From the NCBI RefSeq assembly GCF_030254645.1, contig NZ_CP116346.1, forward strand, positions 1,716,001 through 1,780,000: a stretch of 64,000 bases of DNA, written 5' to 3'. Below, one piece after another: positions 36,941 to 46,106 of the stretch. Within the stretch, counting starts at the first letter, position 1. Each line of letters opens with the position of its first letter. Below the pieces are notes generated by a model. That model did not search any database and was not told the origin of the DNA. It saw nothing but the letters and a program-made list of their open reading frames with translations. This DNA is from Paucibacter sediminis (lineage in GTDB: Bacteria > Pseudomonadota > Gammaproteobacteria > Burkholderiales > Burkholderiaceae_C). Made by a program: the position numbers and the translations under genes.

Positions 36941-38589
36941 GGGCGGGGTTCGGGTGGGTTGTGGGCGGCGGCATTGTCGCCAGTAGCCGCGCCGCCGCCG
37001 GAGGCAGCCAGGGCCTGGGCGGCACGCAGCTCGGTGATGTCGACGCTGGTGGCCAGCACGCAGGGCTGGCCCTGGTAGTCGAGCAGCACGGCGTCGACCA
37101 GCGAGTGCAGCAGCCTGCCGCTGCTGCTGCGCACCTGGCCTTGCAGGGAGCGCACCCGGCCGTCGCGCTTGAGCAGCTCATTGAACTGCGCCTGATCGGC
37201 CGGCAGCAGGCCCACGCCGAGGCTGGACAGGCGCTTGCCGAGCAAGGCCTCGCGCGGCAGCTCGTAGCGCTGGCAGAGGCGCTCGTTGAGCTCCAGCACC
37301 TCGCCCGTGTCGGCGCGCGCCAGCACCGCGGACACCGGCGAGGCGTGGAACAGCGCGCTGAACAGGGCCTGGTGCTGGCGGGCCTCGGCGAGCGCCTGCT
37401 CGCGGGCACGCTCGCGGTCGAAGTTGTCGAGCGCGAACGACACGTCGGACACCATCTCGTCCAGCAGGGCGAGTAGCGCCTCATCAAAGAAGCCGGCTTC
37501 CGGCGCCAGCAGGCTCAGCGCACCGATCGGCTGGCCGGCGCGGCGCAGCACCAGCGCTGCCATGGCTTCGACCCCGGGCGGTATCAGGGGCGCCGCGGGC
37601 TGCAGCAGCTGCGGGTCTTGCATGGCCCGGTTGCTGATCACATGGCGGTTCTGCGAGATCGCCTGGGTGCTCAGCGAGCTGGCGCCGAAGCGCGACTGCA
37701 GCGCCCAGCGCTGCGGCACGCCCGGCATCAGCAGTTCCGCCGGCCCATGCAAGGCGGTGCGCACGAATTCCTTGCCGTCCAGCAGGACCACGCTGGCCAG
37801 ACTGGCGTGGCCGGTTTCGACGCAGATGCGGCACAGCCCGGCATACAGCGCCGACACGTCGGCGGCGCCGTGCACGATCAGCTGATTGGTCTCGGACAAT
37901 GCCTTGTAAAAGCGCTGCAGGCGCAGGCGTGCCGCCAGGGCATGCGCCTGCTCGTCGGCATAGCGACGCCACAGGCCGTAGGCCATGGCCGCCCCCAGGG
38001 CGCCGGTGCCGAGCAGCAGGCCCAGCGTCAGCCAGGCGGTGCGCGCCAGCGCGTCCTGGCCATCCTCGGATTGTTGGCGCGCCACCACCAGCTGCACGTC
38101 GGCGAGTTCGCTCAGCAACCGCCCCAGCGGCAGATCGGCCTGGCGCAGCTCGCCTTGCAGTTGCCGGGCGGCTTCCGTCATCGCATCGCCGCGCGGCAGG
38201 CCGGCCAGCTTGTCGGCCTGCGCCAGCACGCGGGCCAGCAGCGGCTCGGCGCGCGCCACCAGCTGGCGCTCGCGCTCGACCAGCTGGGTGCGCTTGTACT
38301 CGGCCCAGTCGCGGCGGGCGGCCTGGCTGTTCACGGTGAGCTCACTGCGCGCGCGCTCGACGTCGTCGCCCTCGAGGAGGCGGCCGACGCTCAGCAGGTT
38401 CGCCGCCAGCAGGTTCTGCTGTATGCGCTGCAGCTGCTGCATCGGCAACAGCCGGTCTGCATAGAACGAATCCAGGCTGGCCGATAGCTGGCGCAAGCGC
38501 CACAGCCCCCCGGCGCTGAGCAGCGTCATGGCCGCGACGATGGCGACGAGCAATGCCGTCAAACGCCACTTGATGTCCAGACCCTTCAC
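36937..38589 (-). CDS. Membrane sensor with 4HB, GAF and PAS domains but no output domain
   Basis: A 550-residue protein. Helix 1 (LTALLVAIVAAMTLLSAGGL) leads to a ~170-residue helical periplasmic domain, then helix 2 (WLTLGLLLGTGALGAAMAYGL). A GAF domain (about residues 220-400) and a PAS domain (about 420-530) follow, ending at VDITELRAAQALAAS. No kinase, GGDEF, EAL or MCP signalling domain is present. GTG at 38589 is the likely start (AGGAG upstream). It overlaps the MOSC gene by ATGA, so sensor and MOSC protein are probably made together. Confidence 0.82.
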   Translation of the reverse strand: MKGLDIKWRLTALLVAIVAAMTLLSAGGLWRLRQLSASLDSFYADRLLPMQQLQRIQQNLLAANLLSVGRLLEGDDVERARSELTVNSQAARRDWAEYKRTQLVERERQLVARAEPLLARVLAQADKLAGLPRGDAMTEAARQLQGELRQADLPLGRLLSELADVQLVVARQQSEDGQDALARTAWLTLGLLLGTGALGAAMAYGLWRRYADEQAHALAARLRLQRFYKALSETNQLIVHGAADVSALYAGLCRICVETGHASLASVVLLDGKEFVRTALHGPAELLMPGVPQRWALQSRFGASSLSTQAISQNRHVISNRAMQDPQLLQPAAPLIPPGVEAMAALVLRRAGQPIGALSLLAPEAGFFDEALLALLDEMVSDVSFALDNFDRERAREQALAEARQHQALFSALFHASPVSAVLARADTGEVLELNERLCQRYELPREALLGKRLSSLGVGLLPADQAQFNELLKRDGRVRSLQGQVRSSSGRLLHSLVDAVLLDYQGQPCVLATSVDITELRAAQALAASGGGAATGDNAAAHNPPEPRP

Positions 38590-38980
38590 GCTGCTGCAAT
38601 CTCCTGATGCGGTGGCGTGATTGTGATCGCAGTCGCGGAGGCGGCCGTTCGTGACAAATGTCGCCCAAAGCACGATTGCCGATAAGGGCCCCCGGAAGTG
38701 CGCATGAACTCATTCGGGAAATGCATAACCACGCCTGCTCGGGTGGTTACGGCATGGTTACATTGGGGTGACAATCCACTGTTCGGGCTCTTCACCGAGG
38801 CCCGGAACCCCGCCGGCCTCATCCAGGTCCGGCGTGCCTTCAGAGCAAGCTGCCCCATCTCAGGTAGTGCAATGAGCGGCATTGGGCCAGGCCCGGCCCG
38901 CGACGCCCGTCTTCCACGACGCCGGCAGCCGCCCTCCGAGCTTGGCCCAATTCTGCTTTTTATATTGAATGGGACTTGCC
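38590..38980 (+). promoter_or_regulatory. 391-bp upstream region of pckG
   Basis: No gene is seen. It includes TAACCAC-n10-GTGGTTA (38726-38732 and 38743-38749), then two GGTTAC copies and a GACAATCC -10-like stretch near 38771. Just before pckG lies a T-rich patch (TTTTTATATTGAAT, 38957-38970). These may be binding sites for carbon-source control, which is usual for PEP carboxykinase genes; no specific regulator can be named. Confidence 0.4.
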
Positions 38981-40849
38981 ATGAACCAACCCGTGATGGA
39001 AGGGCTGCGCCTGAACGTGCCGGCCTATGTGAAGCACCAGCGCCTGATCGCCTGGGTGGCCGAGATCGCCGCGCTGACCCAGGCCCGCGATGTCTATTGG
39101 TGCGATGGCAGCCAGGAAGAGTACGACCGCCTGTGCCAGCAACTGGTGGATGCGGGCACCTTCAAGAAGCTCGATCCCGTCAAGCGCCCCAACAGCTTTC
39201 TGGCCTGCAGCGACCCCAGCGACGTGGCGCGCGTGGAAGACCGCACCTTCATCTGCTCGGCCAAGCAGGAAGACGCCGGCCCGACCAACAACTGGATGGC
39301 CCCGGCTGAGATGCGCGCCCTGCTGCAGACCGGCGAGAACGCCCTCTTCAAGGGCGCGATGAAGGGCCGCACGCTGTACGTCGTGCCCTTCAGCATGGGC
39401 CCGATCGGCTCGCACATCGCGCATATCGGCGTGGAGCTGTCGGACAGCCCCTATGTGGCGGTGAACATGCGCATCATGACCCGCATGGGCCGCGCCGTGC
39501 TGGACGTGCTGGGCAGCGATGGCGCCTTCGTGCCCTGCGTGCACACCGTGGCCGCGCCGCTGGAAGCCGGCCAGGCCGACGTGAAGTGGCCCTGCAACAA
39601 GACCAAGTACATCGTCCATTACCCCGAGACGCAGGAAATCTGGTCCTACGGCTCTGGCTACGGTGGCAATGCGCTGCTGGGCAAGAAATGCTTCGCGCTG
39701 CGCATCGCCTCGACCATGGGCCGCGACCAGGGCTGGCTGGCCGAGCACATGCTGATCCTGGGCCTGACCTCGCCCGAGGGCAAGAAGTACCACTTTGCCG
39801 CCGCCTTCCCGAGCGCTTGCGGCAAGACCAATTTCTCCATGCTGATCCCGCCCCAGACCTTCAAGGGCTGGAAGGTCACCACGGTGGGCGACGACATCGC
39901 CTGGATCAAACCGCATAGCGATGGCCGCCTCTACGCCATCAACCCCGAGGCCGGCTACTTCGGCGTGGCGCCCGGCACCAACACGCTGACCAACTTCAAC
40001 TGCATGGCCAGCCTGCACCGCGACGTGATCTTCACCAACGTGGCGCTCACCGATGATGGCGACGTGTGGTGGGAATCGATGACCGAGACCCCGCCCGAGC
40101 ACCTGATCGACTGGCAGGGCAAGGACTGGACGCCGGCCATCGCCAAGGAAACCGGCGCCAAGGCCGCGCACCCGAACGCACGTTTCACCGTGGCCGCCAC
40201 CAACAACCCGGCGCTGGACCCGGATTGGAACAACCCCGAGGGCGTGGCCATCGACGGCTTCATCTTCGGCGGCCGCCGCTCCACCACCGTGCCCCTGGTG
40301 ACCGAGGCGCGCGATTGGGTGGAAGGCGTCTACATGGCCGCCACCATGGGCTCCGAGACCACCGCTGCGGCCGCCGGCCAGCAGGGTGTGGTGCGTCGCG
40401 ACCCCTTCGCCATGCTGCCCTTCATGGGCTACAACATGGCCGACTACTTCCAGCATTGGCTGGATCTGGGCAAGAAGCTGCAAGCCTCGGGTGCCACTCT
40501 GCCCAAGATCTACTGCGTCAACTGGTTCCGCAAGGGCGCCGACGGCAAGTTCGTCTGGCCCGGCTATGGCGAGAACATGCGCGTGCTGAAGTGGATGCTG
40601 GACCGCGTGACCGGCAGCCAGTCGGGCGAGGAGCATGCCTTCGGTGTGACCCCGCGCTACGAGGACATCAACTGGGACGGCCTGGCCTTCAGCAAGGAGC
40701 AGTTCGACGTCGCCACCCGTATCGACAAGGCCGACTGGGCCGCCGAGCTGAAGCTGCACGACGAGCTCTTCGCCCAGCTGGCCTACCACCTGCCGACCGA
40801 GCTGCCGGCCACCAAGGCCAGGATCGAGGCGCGTCTGGCGGCCGAATAA
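38981..40849 (+). CDS. pckG: Phosphoenolpyruvate carboxykinase (GTP)
   Basis: A 622-residue enzyme that turns oxaloacetate plus GTP into PEP, CO2 and GDP, the first step of gluconeogenesis. Landmarks are [30 protein letters not shown], the P-loop with its catalytic Cys in [22 protein letters not shown] and NNPALDPDW. It is the GTP form, distinct from the ATP-type enzyme of E. coli. It has a long upstream region and a strong terminator after it, so it is transcribed alone. Confidence 0.97.
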   Translation: MNQPVMEGLRLNVPAYVKHQRLIAWVAEIAALTQARDVYWCDGSQEEYDRLCQQLVDAGTFKKLDPVKRPNSFLACSDPSDVARVEDRTFICSAKQEDAGPTNNWMAPAEMRALLQTGENALFKGAMKGRTLYVVPFSMGPIGSHIAHIGVELSDSPYVAVNMRIMTRMGRAVLDVLGSDGAFVPCVHTVAAPLEAGQADVKWPCNKTKYIVHYPETQEIWSYGSGYGGNALLGKKCFALRIASTMGRDQGWLAEHMLILGLTSPEGKKYHFAAAFPSACGKTNFSMLIPPQTFKGWKVTTVGDDIAWIKPHSDGRLYAINPEAGYFGVAPGTNTLTNFNCMASLHRDVIFTNVALTDDGDVWWESMTETPPEHLIDWQGKDWTPAIAKETGAKAAHPNARFTVAATNNPALDPDWNNPEGVAIDGFIFGGRRSTTVPLVTEARDWVEGVYMAATMGSETTAAAAGQQGVVRRDPFAMLPFMGYNMADYFQHWLDLGKKLQASGATLPKIYCVNWFRKGADGKFVWPGYGENMRVLKWMLDRVTGSQSGEEHAFGVTPRYEDINWDGLAFSKEQFDVATRIDKADWAAELKLHDELFAQLAYHLPTELPATKARIEARLAAE

Positions 40850-40885
40850 GGCCCGGCATGGCGGTTCGCGCCGCCACGCACGCGC

Positions 40886-40919
40886 AAAAAAGCCCGCTCA
40901 ATGAGCGGGCTTTTCTTTT
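40886..40919. terminator. Bidirectional intrinsic terminator between pckG and the small gene
   Basis: GCCCGCTC-aat-GAGCGGGC forms an 8-bp GC stem with a 3-nt loop, flanked by six A on the left and TTTTCTTTT on the right. It lies 36 bp past pckG on the plus strand and 20 bp past the minus-strand 79-residue gene, so it can end both. Confidence 0.92.
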
Positions 40920-40938
40920 GCTGGGCCGGTGCCTGCGA

Positions 40939-41178
40939 TCAGTCGCGACGGCAGTTGGCGGCGCGCAGTTCGGCGGCAAACGAGGGCATGCTCTGCTCGT
41001 ATTCCTGGGCCAGGGCCAGCAGTTCGCGCTCGGCGCGGGCTTCGGCGGCGGCGGCCAGGCGGGCCTTGACCGAAGCGATCAGGCTCAGCCAGAGGCGGGC
41101 GCCGATGGAGGTGAACGAGGCGCCGTGGCTCACAGTACGGTAGGACGGCAGACCGAAAGTTTGGGTAGCGACGCTCAT
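40939..41178 (-). CDS. Small hypothetical protein (79 aa)
   Basis: A 79-residue protein starting MSVATQTFGLPSYR with AAGGA upstream. It is mostly helical, with an Ala/Arg/Glu-rich C-terminal half (AAAAEARAERELLALAQEYEQ), and no signal peptide. I do not recognise a family. The size and composition resemble DUF1127-type small proteins of this group of bacteria, but this is not certain. It is divergent from a LysR gene. Confidence 0.65.
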   Translation of the reverse strand: MSVATQTFGLPSYRTVSHGASFTSIGARLWLSLIASVKARLAAAAEARAERELLALAQEYEQSMPSFAAELRAANCRRD

Positions 41179-41288
41179 GGCGGTTCCTTGCGTTGATGAC
41201 TCTGTTGGAGTCGATGGCGAGAGTATCGGGTTAACCCTAGACATGAGGCAAATGAATTGTCTGAATTTGCTATATAAACAGCGCGAAT

Positions 41289-42245
41289 ATGAGTTTCCGA
41301 AACCTCGACCTCAACCTGCTGCGCGTCTTCGACGCCGTGATGGCCGAGCGCAACCTCACCCGCGCGGCCGAGCGCCTGGCGATGAGCCAGCCGGCGGTGA
41401 GCCATGCGCTCAAGCGTCTGCGCGAGGCCCTGGGCGAGGAACTGTTCCTGCGCCAGGCCTTCGGCATGAAGCCCACCTCGCGCGCCGAAGGCCTGTGGCC
41501 CGAGGTGCGCCATGCGCTCGAGCGCCTGCGCGCCGTGCTGGACCCGAGCGAGTTCGACCCGCAGGCCGAGGACTACACCTTCCAGATCGCGATGGCCGAC
41601 GCCACCGCCGCCCTGGTGCTGCCGCCGCTGGTGGCCGATCTGGAGGGCTCGGGTGCGCATGCCCGCATCCATGTGTTGCCGCTCACCACGCGCGACCCGC
41701 GCGGCCTCCTGGAGCAGGGCGAGGCCGATTTCGCGCTGGGCTACTTCCCGAACGCGGTGGCGGCCCTGCAGGCGCAGGGGCCGATGGCCTCGATACGCCA
41801 GCACCGCCTCTATGACAGCGCCTACGTCTGCGTGATGCGCCGCGGCCATCCCCTGGCCGGCGTGCCGCTGACGCTGGACGGCTACTGCGCCGCCCACCAT
41901 CTGCTGGTGAGCTTTTCGGGGCGGCCGCACGGCTTCGTCGACGAGGCCCTGGCGGCGATGAACCGCAGCCGCCGCATCGTGCTGACGGTGAACCAGTTCT
42001 TCACCGCGGGCCGCATCGTGGCGCAGTCCGATCTGCTGACGGTGCTGCCGGCCTCCTTCGTGGAGGCGACCGGCTACAAGCAGGACCTGGTCGAGCAGCC
42101 CCTGCCGATTGCACTCTCGCCGGTGCATGTGGACATGCTCTGGCATCTGCGCAACGAGGACCGCAGCGCGCAGCGCTGGTTGCGCGGGCGGCTGATCGCC
42201 GCGGCGGCCCAAGCGGCGACAAACACGGCGACAATCGGGCGATGA
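41289..42245 (+). CDS. LysR-family regulator
   Basis: A 318-residue LysR protein of the NodD/PcaQ-like short-linker type ([19 protein letters not shown] start, [19 protein letters not shown] helix-turn-helix). The ligand is unknown. The divergent 79-residue gene is 110 bp away, with an AT-rich stretch (TTTGCTATATAAACAG) just before this start. The 3' end overlaps the UPF0149 gene in an ATGA, so the two are translated together. Confidence 0.88.
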   Translation: MSFRNLDLNLLRVFDAVMAERNLTRAAERLAMSQPAVSHALKRLREALGEELFLRQAFGMKPTSRAEGLWPEVRHALERLRAVLDPSEFDPQAEDYTFQIAMADATAALVLPPLVADLEGSGAHARIHVLPLTTRDPRGLLEQGEADFALGYFPNAVAALQAQGPMASIRQHRLYDSAYVCVMRRGHPLAGVPLTLDGYCAAHHLLVSFSGRPHGFVDEALAAMNRSRRIVLTVNQFFTAGRIVAQSDLLTVLPASFVEATGYKQDLVEQPLPIALSPVHVDMLWHLRNEDRSAQRWLRGRLIAAAAQAATNTATIGR

Positions 42246-43009
42246 GCAAGACCGCCGACCTGACCGATGCCGAGTTCGAAGAACTCGATGAATTGCTGGC
42301 CACCACGCCGGCCCCGCTGCAAGCCCTCGATGCCTCCATGCTCGACGGCTATCTCTGTGGCGTGTTGGTGCAACCCCGCCTGATCGAGATCGATGAGTGG
42401 CTGCCCAATATCTTCGACTATGACGGCGGCCTGCTGCCCGAGAGCGTCGATCCCGCCTGGCTGGCGCGCATCCGCGAACTGGTGGCGCGCCGCCATGCCG
42501 CGCTGAACCGCGCCATGGTGGAAGACGGCTGGTTCGACCCCGTCGTGCTGGACCTCGACGAGCAGGCCCCGGTGGACCCGCCGCCCCCCGAGGGCGAGGA
42601 CGCCGAGCAGGCCCAGGCGCGCGCCACCTACGAGGCCATGGGCCCGATCTCGCGCACCCTGATGCCCTGGGTGGCGGGCTTCCAGCATGCCGCGCTGTGC
42701 TTCCCCGAACTTAGCGAGATGGACGATGACGCGGTGATGGCCTCGCTGGCCCGCCTGTACCGCCATCTGCCGGCCGAGACGCCGGAAGAGAAGGAAATCG
42801 TCGCCACCCTGGACCGCGAGCATCCGCTCAAGGATCTGGACGATGCGATCGAGGAGCTGGTGGTGACCGTGGCCGACCTTTGCGACCTCACCGAAGCGCA
42901 CCGCTACAAGGTGGAGAGCATCCGCCGCGACACGCCCAAGGTCGGCCGCAACGATCCCTGCCCCTGCGGTTCCGGCCGCAAGTACAAGCAGTGCCACGGC
43001 GCCAACTGA
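42242..43009 (+). CDS. UPF0149 (YecA/YgfB-like) protein with C-terminal SEC-C motif
   Basis: A 255-residue protein. The N-terminal ~200 residues are the UPF0149 helical domain ([13 protein letters not shown] near the start, WVAGFQHA in the middle). The last 20 residues are a zinc-binding SEC-C motif: [17 protein letters not shown], as in YecA and SecA. Such motifs bind SecB or ribosomes. A paralogue without SEC-C is at 48805. ATGA overlap with the LysR gene upstream. Confidence 0.9.
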   Translation: MSKTADLTDAEFEELDELLATTPAPLQALDASMLDGYLCGVLVQPRLIEIDEWLPNIFDYDGGLLPESVDPAWLARIRELVARRHAALNRAMVEDGWFDPVVLDLDEQAPVDPPPPEGEDAEQAQARATYEAMGPISRTLMPWVAGFQHAALCFPELSEMDDDAVMASLARLYRHLPAETPEEKEIVATLDREHPLKDLDDAIEELVVTVADLCDLTEAHRYKVESIRRDTPKVGRNDPCPCGSGRKYKQCHGAN

Positions 43010-43019
43010 CGCCCGGCTG

Positions 43020-43790
43020 ATGCGCTTGCAATTGCTCTCGGACCTCCACCTGGAGACCGAGACCTTCGAACCCCGGCCCGCGCCCGGCGCCGAAGCCCTG
43101 GTGCTGGCCGGCGATGTGGACAGCGGCTGGCGCGGGTTGGAGGCCTTCAAGGGCTGGCCGGTGCCGGTGCTGTTCGTGCCCGGCAACCACGAGTACGACG
43201 GCCGCGATGTCGACGAGGCACGGCGTGGCTTGCGTGCGCTCTCCGACCGCCTGGGCTTTCTGTGGCTGGACGAGACCGAGCTGCTGCTGAGCGATGGCCA
43301 GGGCCGGCAGCTGCGCTTTCTGGGCAGCACGCGCTGGAGCGATTTCGAGGTCTTCGGTGCCGCGCAGCGCGAACGCACCATGCGCGCGGCGGGCTACTTC
43401 CAGCGCGTCATGGCGGCCACGCGTGCGGGTCAGCCCTTCGACGCCGAGGCGGTGCGCGCCGAGGCCCTGCGCTGCAAGGCCTGGCTGCGCGAGAGCTTGC
43501 AGCGGCCGCCGGCCGGCGTTGCCGCGACCGTGGTGGTGACGCATTTCGCGCCCAGCCTGAAGAGCGCCGACCCGCGCTATGGCCGCCAACCCGGCACCGG
43601 CAGCTTCTGCAACAACGACGAAGACCTGCTGCCGCTGGCCGATCTCTGGCTGCACGGCCATCTGCACTGCCGCTACGACTATCGTTTCGACTATGGAACG
43701 GGCAGCACCCGCGTGGTCTGCAATGCGCGCGGCCTGGCGCACAAGGGTGAATCGCAGGGCTGCGACGCGCTGTTCTGTGTGGACGTCTAG
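43020..43790 (+). CDS. Metallophosphoesterase
   Basis: A 256-residue calcineurin-like phosphoesterase. All five metal-site blocks are present: DLHLE, LAGDV, GNHEY, VVTHFAP and GHLHC. The substrate is unknown; small family members of this kind act on nucleotides or phosphodiesters. It starts 10 bp after UPF0149 and is probably in one transcript with LysR and UPF0149. Confidence 0.9.
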   Translation: MRLQLLSDLHLETETFEPRPAPGAEALVLAGDVDSGWRGLEAFKGWPVPVLFVPGNHEYDGRDVDEARRGLRALSDRLGFLWLDETELLLSDGQGRQLRFLGSTRWSDFEVFGAAQRERTMRAAGYFQRVMAATRAGQPFDAEAVRAEALRCKAWLRESLQRPPAGVAATVVVTHFAPSLKSADPRYGRQPGTGSFCNNDEDLLPLADLWLHGHLHCRYDYRFDYGTGSTRVVCNARGLAHKGESQGCDALFCVDV

Positions 43791-43800
43791 CCACGCTGTC

Positions 43801-43841
43801 TTGAGCGGCGTCAAGGAGGGCGGGCCGCGCTGTGCCAGACT
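43801..43841 (+). promoter_or_regulatory. FNR/CRP-like box and -10 upstream of the stress protein
   Basis: TTGA-GCGGCG-TCAA at 43801-43814 has the core spacing of FNR-family sites (TTGA-n6-TCAA). A -10-like CAGACT is at 43836-43841, placing the box near -41.5 from the expected start site, the usual class II position. The inner bases (G..G) are not fully palindromic, so binding is only possible. Confidence 0.4.
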
Positions 43842-43885
43842 GAAGATGGTGGGCCTGCGTTCAGGCCCGGATGCAAGGAGAGGCC

Positions 43886-44308
43886 ATGAAGATTTTGATC
43901 GCTGTCGACGGCAGCAGTTATTCCAAGCGCATGCTGGCCTATCTGGCCGCCCACGACGAATGGCTGGGCGATGCCCACCGCTACACCGTCGTGCATGCCG
44001 TGGCGGCGATTCCGCCGCGCGCCGCGGCGGTGCTCGACAAGGCCGTGCTCAAGGGCTATTACGAGGACGAAGCCGAGAAGGTGCTGAAGCCCATTCGCAG
44101 CTTCTTCGACAAGCAGCGCATCAAGGCCGAGTTCGTCACCAAGGTCGGCCCCGCGGCCGAAGCCATTTCGGCACTGGCCGGCAAGGGCAAGTTCGAAATG
44201 GTGATGATGGGCTCACATGGCCACAGCAGCATCGGCAACCTGGTGCTGGGCTCGGTGGCGACCAAGGTGATGTCGCAATGTGAAGTGCCGGTGCTGCTGA
44301 TCCGCTGA
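43886..44308 (+). CDS. Universal stress protein (UspA family)
   Basis: A 140-residue USP domain. KILIAVDGSSYSKRM is the nucleotide-site start and GSHGHSSIGNLVLGSVATKVM is split here as GSHGHSSIGNLV and LGSVATKVM, the ATP-binding G-2x-G-9x-G signature. These proteins respond to starvation, oxygen limitation or stress. AAGGAGAGG ribosome-binding site. An FNR-like box upstream (43801) may tie it to oxygen level. Confidence 0.92.
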   Translation: MKILIAVDGSSYSKRMLAYLAAHDEWLGDAHRYTVVHAVAAIPPRAAAVLDKAVLKGYYEDEAEKVLKPIRSFFDKQRIKAEFVTKVGPAAEAISALAGKGKFEMVMMGSHGHSSIGNLVLGSVATKVMSQCEVPVLLIR

Positions 44309-44344
44309 ACGTCGGCCCGCGCTCGCGATGAGCGCGGCGTGGCG

Positions 44345-44563
44345 TCAGGAGCTGCGGCGAGAGAGCCAGGCCAGCGGCGATTCGGTCGCGGTCTTGGCGC
44401 GCTCGGACTCCAACTCGTAGCTGGGCGCGCGGTAGTCCTGCAAGCCGGCATCGCCTTCCAGCGTGGCCTCCATGCCGAAGGCGGTGCCCAGATCGGCGGG
44501 CTCGGGGACATGGTGGGCGACCGGGGTGCGACGGAAGAAGCGCAGTGCTGGAGCGAATCGCAT
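44345..44563 (-). CDS. Small hypothetical protein (72 aa)
   Basis: A 72-residue protein starting MRFAPALRFFRRTPVAHHV with GAGG six bases before the ATG. No signal peptide, membrane segment or known domain is visible. The lone ribosome-binding site and a position in an otherwise empty gap make it a plausible gene. Confidence 0.5.
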   Translation of the reverse strand: MRFAPALRFFRRTPVAHHVPEPADLGTAFGMEATLEGDAGLQDYRAPSYELESERAKTATESPLAWLSRRSS

Positions 44564-44833
44564 ATCACACCTCGACAGGGCTGGATTCAGGAAGGCACGG
44601 CCCTAGTGTGCGCCGGACGCTGCCGCTACAAATCCCCAAATTGGGTGGTCATGTCCGCTTAGTTGGAAAAAACGCACGGCGCGTAAGACTTTGTGAAAGC
44701 CACTGCCAGCGGGGCCGTCCCGCCGGGGCGGCGCAAAGACATCACTACCCACCAACGTAGGATTTGCCACGGCCTTGCATCTGACTATGCTCGGCCTCCC
44801 GATGTGACTTGTTCACGGCTCAAGGGCCGCCTC
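44564..44833. other. Gene-free stretch with a CCCAA-a-TTGGG repeat
   Basis: A 270-bp gap. It holds CCCAA-A-TTGGG near 44633-44643 and a poly-A patch near 44669. No open reading frame with a ribosome-binding site was found before 44834. Confidence 0.3.
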
Positions 44834-45037
44834 ATGAATCTGCCTGTTCTCAAATGTGTGGCTGCCACCGTCATCGCCTCGACGGTGGGCAGCGCGGCCT
44901 GGCTGGCCAGCCAGTTGCCCGGCATGGACGCCGCTGCCGGCCTGCATCTGGCCGATGCCGCTCAAGCCGAGCGCCGCTTGGCCTTGCCGCCGGGGCCGGC
45001 GGCGTCCGAACCCTCGGCCGGCCCGAGCGCGCGCTGA
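44834..45037 (+). CDS. Possible small membrane protein (67 aa)
   Basis: A 67-residue frame starting MNLPVLKCVAATVIASTVG, with a hydrophobic N-terminal segment and a Pro/Ala-rich tail. The ribosome-binding site is weak (AAGGGC) and the 3' end overlaps the convergent regulator by 76 bp, so confidence is low. Confidence 0.35.
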   Translation: MNLPVLKCVAATVIASTVGSAAWLASQLPGMDAAAGLHLADAAQAERRLALPPGPAASEPSAGPSAR

Positions 45038-45945
45038 GCGCCACTGGCCAAGGCCTGGCCGATCTGATCCAGCAAGGCCACCCGCAAGGGCGCGGATACC
45101 AGCTCCGAGCCCAGCTTCCATTGATGCCAGTAGAGCGTGACGTCCACGCTCAGCTCGGGCCTCAAGGCCACCAGCTCACCGCTTCTTAGCAGGCTGCGCA
45201 CCTGCAGTTCGGGCACCACGCCGATGCCCCAGCCCATGCACACGGCGCGCACGCGCGCCTCGCTGGAGGGCACATAGCGCTCCTGCAGCCGCGGCGCCTT
45301 CACGCCAAAGGCCTTGCTGACCCATTGCACCTGATCGTCATCCTTGCGGTTGAAGACCAGGAAGGGTGCCTGCGCAAAATTGGCCGCGGTCAGCCCCTGA
45401 GGCAGGCGCTCGCGCAGAAAGGTCGGGCTGGCCACGGCGATGTAGCGCATCAGCCCCAGCGGCCGCACCAGGCAGCCGCGCAGGGCCAGCTTGACGGTGC
45501 TGACACAGCCCAGCACCTCGCCTTGGCGCAACCAGTCGTGCGTGAAGTCCTGGTCGTCGACGATCAGCTCCAGGCCGAAGCCCTCCTGCAGCCCCGCCTG
45601 CACCAGCGGGTCCAGCGCTGGCAGCACCCAGGTGGCCAGGCTGTCGGCATTCACCGCGATGGCGATGCGCTCATGGGGCGCCACGCGCGTGCCCAGCTCG
45701 CGCGCCACGTCGGTGCGCAGGGCCTGCAGCTGGCGCGCAAAGCGCAGCAGCACCTTGCCCGGCTCGGTCAGGCGCAGCGGGCGCGAGCGCACCACCAGCA
45801 ACTGGCCCACCTGAGCCTCCAGGCTGCGTAGGCGCTGCGATACCGCGCTCTGCGTGATGGCCAGGCGCTGGGCGGCGCGCTCGAAGCCGCGCTCATCGGC
45901 CAGCGCGGCCAGGCAATCGAGGCCGGCGGAGTCCAGGTCTTTCAT
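44962..45945 (-). CDS. argP: ArgP/IciA-type LysR regulator
   Basis: A 327-residue LysR protein of the ArgP (IciA) type: LDCLAALADERGFERAAQRL, AITQSAVSQRLRSLEAQVG. Domains and length fit ArgP, which responds to Lys/Arg and usually controls an amino-acid exporter (argO). No argO is nearby; the divergent neighbour is a D-amino-acid dehydrogenase gene (161 bp between starts). It may control that gene. The symbol rests on family resemblance, so the specific ligand is uncertain. Confidence 0.85.
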   Translation of the reverse strand: MKDLDSAGLDCLAALADERGFERAAQRLAITQSAVSQRLRSLEAQVGQLLVVRSRPLRLTEPGKVLLRFARQLQALRTDVARELGTRVAPHERIAIAVNADSLATWVLPALDPLVQAGLQEGFGLELIVDDQDFTHDWLRQGEVLGCVSTVKLALRGCLVRPLGLMRYIAVASPTFLRERLPQGLTAANFAQAPFLVFNRKDDDQVQWVSKAFGVKAPRLQERYVPSSEARVRAVCMGWGIGVVPELQVRSLLRSGELVALRPELSVDVTLYWHQWKLGSELVSAPLRVALLDQIGQALASGAQRALGPAEGSDAAGPGGKAKRRSA

Positions 45946-46106
45946 AAGTACTTCTAATGTAAGACTAGAAATATGAATGTGGCTTCTGATAAACACGGAG
46001 CTTGATGACAATCCGCCGTCCCCTGATCTTGGTCAACGTAGCGCTCCAGTACGGAGCCGCCTTGGCCGAAACACAGATAGCCCTGGGTTCGCTGTAGGAG
46101 TCCCAC

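Noticed and set aside
38960-40789. Long minus-strand reading frame opposite pckG
   Set aside because: Shadow frame; pckG on the plus strand has all catalytic motifs.
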